A DNA stretch of 64,000 bases from Fimisoma sp964619315 (GTDB lineage Bacteria; Bacillota; Clostridia; Peptostreptococcales; Anaerovoracaceae), in contig CAZUEH010000002.1 of the NCBI GenBank assembly GCA_964619315.1, forward strand, positions 1 to 64,000. Reading direction: 5' to 3'. Shown in pieces: positions 60,410-64,000 of the stretch; the stretch's first letter is position 1, and each line of letters starts with the position of its first letter. The notes under the pieces were generated by a model that saw only the letters and a list, made by a program, of their open reading frames with translations, had not been told where the DNA came from and searched no databases. Both the position numbers and the translations under genes were made by a program.

Positions 60410-60438
60410 AATATACCATGATTGATTTTCTTTGTCAA
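60410..60438 (-). promoter_or_regulatory. Promoter of the pyr operon
   Basis: On the minus strand a perfect TTGACA (60433-60438) and TATATT (60410-60415) have a 17-bp spacer, just ahead of the attenuator. Confidence 0.88.
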
Positions 60439-60475
60439 TAGATTACAGGGTATGTTACACCCTCTTTTTTGGTAT

Positions 60476-60506
60476 AAAAAGAGCGGCTAACTTTAGCCGC
60501 TCTTAA
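60476..60506 (-). terminator. Terminator of the glycine-riboswitch symporter
   Basis: AAGAGCGGCTA/TAGCCGCTCTT stem (11 bp, 4-nt loop) followed on the minus strand by TTTTTATACC. Confidence 0.9.
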
Positions 60507-60511
60507 AAAAC

Positions 60512-61939
60512 TTATCCTTGTATTTGTCCAGAGTTGAGTCTGTCGAAATAGCTCTTTGTTTCTGCAACGATTATGCCGCTTAAAGCTAATAATGCGATGA
60601 GATTCGGAATTGCCATAAGTCCATTAAAGATATCTGCAATGGTCCAAACTGCTGATACTGTTAGGAAAGGTCCAATCAGTACTGCTAGGATGTAAAGCCA
60701 TCTGTATACCTTGACTGTTGTCATATTGCCTTTTGTAAGATATTCAAGACATCTTTCGCTGTAATAGTCCCAACCTAAGATGGTGGTGAATGCGAAGAAT
60801 GCAAGGCATACCATCAATACTGCTGATCCTACACTTTGTCCCCAAGGAAGTCCTTGAGCAAAGGCATTAGCTGTAATGTCTACGCCTTCTAAACCTTTTT
60901 CTACAGCTGTGTCATATGAGCCAGTAACCATTATAGTAAGGCCTGTCATAGTACAGATGATTACTGTATCTATAAATGTTCCTGTCATAGAAACAAGTCC
61001 CTGTCTTACAGGTTCTTTTGTCTGAGCTGCTGCTGCTGCGATAGGAGCACTTCCTAGACCAGCTTCGTTGGAGAATATTCCACGAGCAACACCTTTTTGC
61101 ATAGCTAGCATCAATGCGCCTAATGCGCCTCCTGCCATAGCTCTTACACCAAATGCGCCTTCTATAACTTCAACTACAGCTCCTGGTACTGCCTTTATAT
61201 TGTAGATAATAATGCATGAGCATACAACTACATAAACAATAGCCATAAATGGAACGATGATAGTAGTTACACTAGCAATTCTCTTCAATCCACCGATAAC
61301 TACTAATGCTGTAAATAAAGCAACAACAACTGCTGTAATCACAATAACGATTGAATACTCATTACCAAACAAGCTTACCATGTGTTCATTGTTCGGGTCG
61401 AAGAATCCCTTAGTTGCTGATGCGATTCCATTAACCTGAGTAATTGTTCCTATACCTAAAAGACCTGCGCCTACTGCGAATACGGCAAAAGCTTTGGCTA
61501 ACCATGTCCATTTTTTGCCCATACCTCTTTCTATGTAATAGAACGGTCCACCTAAGAACCTGCCGCCGCCTTTGTCTTCTCTAAACTTAACAGCTAAAAC
61601 GCCTTCCGCGTATTTTGTAGCCATTCCAAAGCAAGCTGCAACGATCATCCAAAATAGAGCTCCAGGGCCACCTGCTACTACTGCTGTAGCAACACCTACG
61701 ATGTTTCCTGTACCTATTGTGGCTGCCATGGCTGTACATAGTGCTCCAAAACTTGAAACTTCGCCTATGCCGCCTTCTTCATTTTTTACCATGTACTTTA
61801 GAGCTTTGCCTAGTTTTCTAAACTGAAGCAAGCCAAGTCTTGCGGTAAGGTAAATGCCGGTACCCATTATGAGTACTATCAATGGGATTCCCCATACGAT
61901 ATCATCTACCTTTACTAAAAAATTAGTAAAATTTTCCAT
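60512..61939 (-). CDS. Sodium:glycine/alanine symporter (AGCS family)
   Basis: The 475-residue AGCS protein has IGTGNIVGVATAVV, GGPGALFWMIVA and GIFSNEAGLGSAPIAAAA. About 10 membrane helices are seen. It is controlled by a glycine riboswitch, so glycine (rather than alanine) is its likely substrate, imported with Na+ for use or removal when glycine is high. A homologue (31227-32645) lacks the riboswitch. Confidence 0.95.
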   Translation of the reverse strand: MENFTNFLVKVDDIVWGIPLIVLIMGTGIYLTARLGLLQFRKLGKALKYMVKNEEGGIGEVSSFGALCTAMAATIGTGNIVGVATAVVAGGPGALFWMIVAACFGMATKYAEGVLAVKFREDKGGGRFLGGPFYYIERGMGKKWTWLAKAFAVFAVGAGLLGIGTITQVNGIASATKGFFDPNNEHMVSLFGNEYSIVIVITAVVVALFTALVVIGGLKRIASVTTIIVPFMAIVYVVVCSCIIIYNIKAVPGAVVEVIEGAFGVRAMAGGALGALMLAMQKGVARGIFSNEAGLGSAPIAAAAAQTKEPVRQGLVSMTGTFIDTVIICTMTGLTIMVTGSYDTAVEKGLEGVDITANAFAQGLPWGQSVGSAVLMVCLAFFAFTTILGWDYYSERCLEYLTKGNMTTVKVYRWLYILAVLIGPFLTVSAVWTIADIFNGLMAIPNLIALLALSGIIVAETKSYFDRLNSGQIQG

Positions 61940-62010
61940 GCTGATTTCTCCTCCGTTTGAAAATAGATAGCTGATTTTGCATCAAGGCTTTTGATGCCCA
62001 ATTCAGCCCA

Positions 62011-62195
62011 AAAAATTAAAAAGCCGATAAAATCGACTTCTCGGAGAGGACATAAATAATTCAGAAACTATATCTGCTCTGTCCTTTTGCCTGAGAGATT
62101 ACATGTAAGGTTGCGGGCCTCTTGAACCACTTTCCCCATGCGTACACCTTCGGCGCTCTTTTATACGAGACTCTCCAGAGAACTTTTGTCTTTAA
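62011..62195 (-). ncRNA. Glycine riboswitch with terminator platform
   Basis: On the minus strand the aptamer reads TTCTCTGGAGAG (about 62184-62173), GCGCCGAAGGTG, and then ATCTCTCAGGCAAAAGGACAGAG (62099-62077, conserved core). One aptamer is clear; a full second one was not seen. Downstream AAGTCGAT/ATCGGCTT (62038-62022) is a terminator followed by TTTAATTTTTT. Glycine binding should favour readthrough into the symporter, as in other glycine ON switches. Confidence 0.92.
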
Positions 62196-62236
62196 CCCCC
62201 ATCTTTAATAAACAAGAGGCAATCGTATCTCTACGG

Positions 62237-62301
62237 CCAAAAAAGCCATAAGGGTTAAGACAAAACTAATGTTGCAATTTTATCACACCTTATGGCTTTT
62301 T
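62237..62301 (-). terminator. Terminator of the dnaJ/DUF5685 operon
   Basis: A 13-bp perfect stem AAAAGCCATAAGG (62300-62288) with CCTTATGGCTTTT (62253-62241) around a 34-nt loop, then TT on the minus strand. The upstream arm overlaps the riboswitch promoter spacer. Confidence 0.65.
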
Positions 62302-62305
62302 ACAA
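62277..62305 (-). promoter_or_regulatory. Promoter of the glycine riboswitch transcript
   Basis: On the minus strand TTGTAA (62300-62305) and TAAAAT (62277-62282) have a 17-bp spacer. It lies within the terminator stem-loop of the upstream operon. Confidence 0.7.
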
Positions 62306-62357
62306 TATCTAATTTAATTTTTGTTTTATAATCCGAAGACCTTGCAGTTTCAGCTTA

Positions 62358-63041
62358 TCAGCAACATAGTAATGGTATTCCTCCCATGTACGCGCCGCCC
62401 CCACAACACATGTTAAAACACATTATGGACATACATATTTGTCCCATATAATTAGTTCTACCCATTGAAGGATTTCCGCCATAGCGAGCACTTCTTTGTT
62501 GGTATCTAGACTCTCCACCTTGAAGCTGATTAAGCAAATTCGCATAATAGAAGTTGTTAGGTTCAAAGGCACACGCCGCCTTAGCATGCTCAAGGGCGGC
62601 TGCATTGTTTCCTACTCTATAATTGGCCAATGCACTGTAATAGTACCATGGGCCTTTTCTATCCTTCACTTGTTCAAGAACGTTCAGTCCTTCTCTATAA
62701 TATCCGTTTTGTATATAGTTTAAAGCAGAACGCAGATACTTATCGTCTTGGCTTTCATTTGCATTAGTTTGCCCTCTTTGCTGCGCACCACCAAATCCTC
62801 CAAAACCCCAGAAGTCTTCTGCCCCACCTGCATCTTGGCCATTTTGCACCTTGCCTTGGCGTTGATCCATAATGTTTGTGTACGCTTGTTGGACTTCTTT
62901 GAATTTCTCTTCAAGAGCATCCTGATTAGGATTACCTATGTTAGCGTCCGGATGGTATTTTCGGCTTAATTTTCTATACGCTTGTTTTATTTCATCATCA
63001 GAGGAATTATAGCTTACCCCCAATACTTTATATGGATCCAT
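62358..63041 (-). CDS. DnaJ-domain protein
   Basis: The 227-residue protein has a J domain (1-60; DPYKVLGVSYNSSDDEIKQA and the YHPDAN HPD motif) that stimulates DnaK, a Gln/Gly-rich linker (about 70-100), a TPR-like helical part (about 105-165) and an unusual tail rich in Met, Cys and Gly (ICMSIMCFNMCCGGG...). It lacks zinc-finger and substrate domains of true DnaJ, so it is a dedicated J-protein. It begins 1 bp after the DUF5685 stop. Confidence 0.88.
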   Translation of the reverse strand: MDPYKVLGVSYNSSDDEIKQAYRKLSRKYHPDANIGNPNQDALEEKFKEVQQAYTNIMDQRQGKVQNGQDAGGAEDFWGFGGFGGAQQRGQTNANESQDDKYLRSALNYIQNGYYREGLNVLEQVKDRKGPWYYYSALANYRVGNNAAALEHAKAACAFEPNNFYYANLLNQLQGGESRYQQRSARYGGNPSMGRTNYMGQICMSIMCFNMCCGGGAYMGGIPLLCC

Positions 63042-63899
63042 TTAGTTCTCCTCTTCAACCTCTTGTATTTCTATACCTGTAGTCGCTGCCACCTTGGCTT
63101 TCCCAAATCTTACCCATACTCCAGAATAAAGTATATTTCGCAAAACTTCCACGTTCTCAACCAGCGGCAATCTTTCAAAAGCGTCTGTACATTCGCCTAT
63201 CATCAACAACAGAAGTTGTAACACTTGTTCTTCAAAGTTTTCATTCTGGTAAATTTCTTTGAGTGGATTGTACGACCCACTTTTTAGATCTTCTTCTATA
63301 TCTTCATAGGCATCCAGCAAATATATGTATTTTCCTAGATAGAAGCCTATTTTATATAAATCTTCTTTCCACATATCATCTTTGTACACAAAAAGTTCCG
63401 CCATAATTTCCCCAAATACTCTGGCGGCCTTATCGATATGGGTTATTTTTGAACTTTCTACTATGGAAAGCATATTAAGTCTGCTCTCAATAAAATCCGC
63501 CTTTTGCGGATAACGCGCTTTGACTTTTTTGTACTTTCTCTTTAGCACCTTTCCTAAGAAGCGTTTCGAAAGTTTCTTTTCATCATTCCAGTCATCTACG
63601 CACTTGTAGTATGAAAGAAGGATGCACATATCCGCACAGTATTGTGTAATCTTGTTTTGACGGCTGCAATGCTTGTGAAGAGGATGAACAACACATCTAC
63701 TATTCTTTGTTTCATCTTCCACATCATACAAGTCACTAAGCAACATCGTAAGGAAAGTTATGTCATAATTCAAAGTCATTCGACCAACGGTCCCGTATTC
63801 CTCTTTTAGTTGATGACATAATCCACAATAATAGCTGCGATAATTTTCAAACTCTCTAATCTTCAATTCCGGCTTATTTATAAGCACATACCCGAACAT
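63042..63899 (-). CDS. DUF5685 family protein
   Basis: The 285-residue protein is mostly helical. It starts MFGYVLINKPELKIREFENYRSYYCGLCHQLKEEYG, with CGLC and later CSRQ.. and C-rich sites that could bind metal, and a DAYEDIEEDLKSGSYNPL motif, a pattern I associate with DUF5685 (often beside a J-domain gene in clostridia). No function is known; the coupled J protein suggests a chaperone client or partner. It is first in its operon; 101 bp of leader remain to the window edge. Confidence 0.78.
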   Translation of the reverse strand: MFGYVLINKPELKIREFENYRSYYCGLCHQLKEEYGTVGRMTLNYDITFLTMLLSDLYDVEDETKNSRCVVHPLHKHCSRQNKITQYCADMCILLSYYKCVDDWNDEKKLSKRFLGKVLKRKYKKVKARYPQKADFIESRLNMLSIVESSKITHIDKAARVFGEIMAELFVYKDDMWKEDLYKIGFYLGKYIYLLDAYEDIEEDLKSGSYNPLKEIYQNENFEEQVLQLLLLMIGECTDAFERLPLVENVEVLRNILYSGVWVRFGKAKVAATTGIEIQEVEEEN

Positions 63900-64000
63900 T
63901 CTTTTTGGTCCGCCCCCTTTTATAACCTTTTTAGTTTATTTTAACAGAAAAAGCAACAAATGTGTGTACTTTTGGTGAATTATAGGCTACTCAAATACCC

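Noticed and set aside
1..64000. Insertion sequences, CRISPR arrays, prophage or replication origin
   Set aside because: No transposase, integrase, Cas gene, repeat-spacer pattern, dnaA cluster or DnaA-box group was found on either strand; the only mobile-type gene is the isolated regulator at 19053-19457.

Overview
The window reads as a chromosomal segment from a low-GC anaerobic Firmicute (Clostridia/Eubacteriales). The grounds are A/T-rich intergenic DNA, strong AGGAGG ribosome binding sites, sigma-A type promoters with 17-bp spacers, a T-box leader, glycine and yybP-ykoY riboswitches, a PyrR-type attenuator, GlpP, an archaeal-type phosphoglycerate mutase beside serC/serA, and PduL. Genus-level placement is not possible from sequence reading alone. 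Most genes lie on the minus strand. Nearly all of the window is housekeeping or metabolic; I see no insertion sequence, CRISPR array, integrase or replication origin.

Layout: 1-162, two tRNA genes (Val, Met). 255-7820, a TPR protein, an NhaC-type antiporter frame broken by an in-frame TAG, sfsA, the lgt-ychF-GNAT unit, a DUF1461 membrane protein and type II pantothenate kinase. 7959-11480, a cell-surface island: a thioester-domain (TED) adhesin with SpaA-like domains, a membrane-anchored companion, and a duplicated His/Cys-knuckle surface protein. 11655-14494, a P-type ATPase under a yybP-ykoY (Mn2+) riboswitch. 14520-19457, a compact Tad/type IV-pilus-like operon (SAF/CpaB, TadA, TadB, TadC, then four tiny translationally coupled pilin-like genes) preceded by a phage-type regulator and clusters of TGTCG boxes. 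19658-27513, udk, a beta-CASP nuclease, a glycerol-3-phosphate oxidation operon with its antiterminator GlpP and a leader terminator, PHP and DJ-1 proteins. 27667-31191, ileS with its T-box. 31227-40404, an amino-acid symporter, pduL, hpt, engB and the tig-clpP-clpX-lon proteostasis run. 40643-50157, CYTH, FAD protein, uvrC, dacF, apgM, serC, and divergent serA. 50339-51644, a PadR regulator and a lipid kinase. 51786-60438, the pyrimidine operon pyrC-carB-pyrK-pyrD-pyrF-pyrE-pyrB (no carA; pyrB carries a PyrI-like zinc tail). 60512-63899, a second amino-acid symporter under a glycine riboswitch, then DnaJ-like and DUF5685 proteins.

Regulation is unusually legible here. Five RNA leaders can be read (Mn2+, Ile T-box, PyrR, glycine, GlpP-type attenuator), each with a terminator whose arm can be traded with an upstream sequence or that sits directly before the start codon. 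serC and serA are driven by two promoters that occupy the same 39 bp on opposite strands inside an 11-bp inverted repeat. The best candidates for something little described are the minimal Tad-like machine with its tandem minipilins and TGTCG-box control region, and the neighbouring TED-adhesin island.
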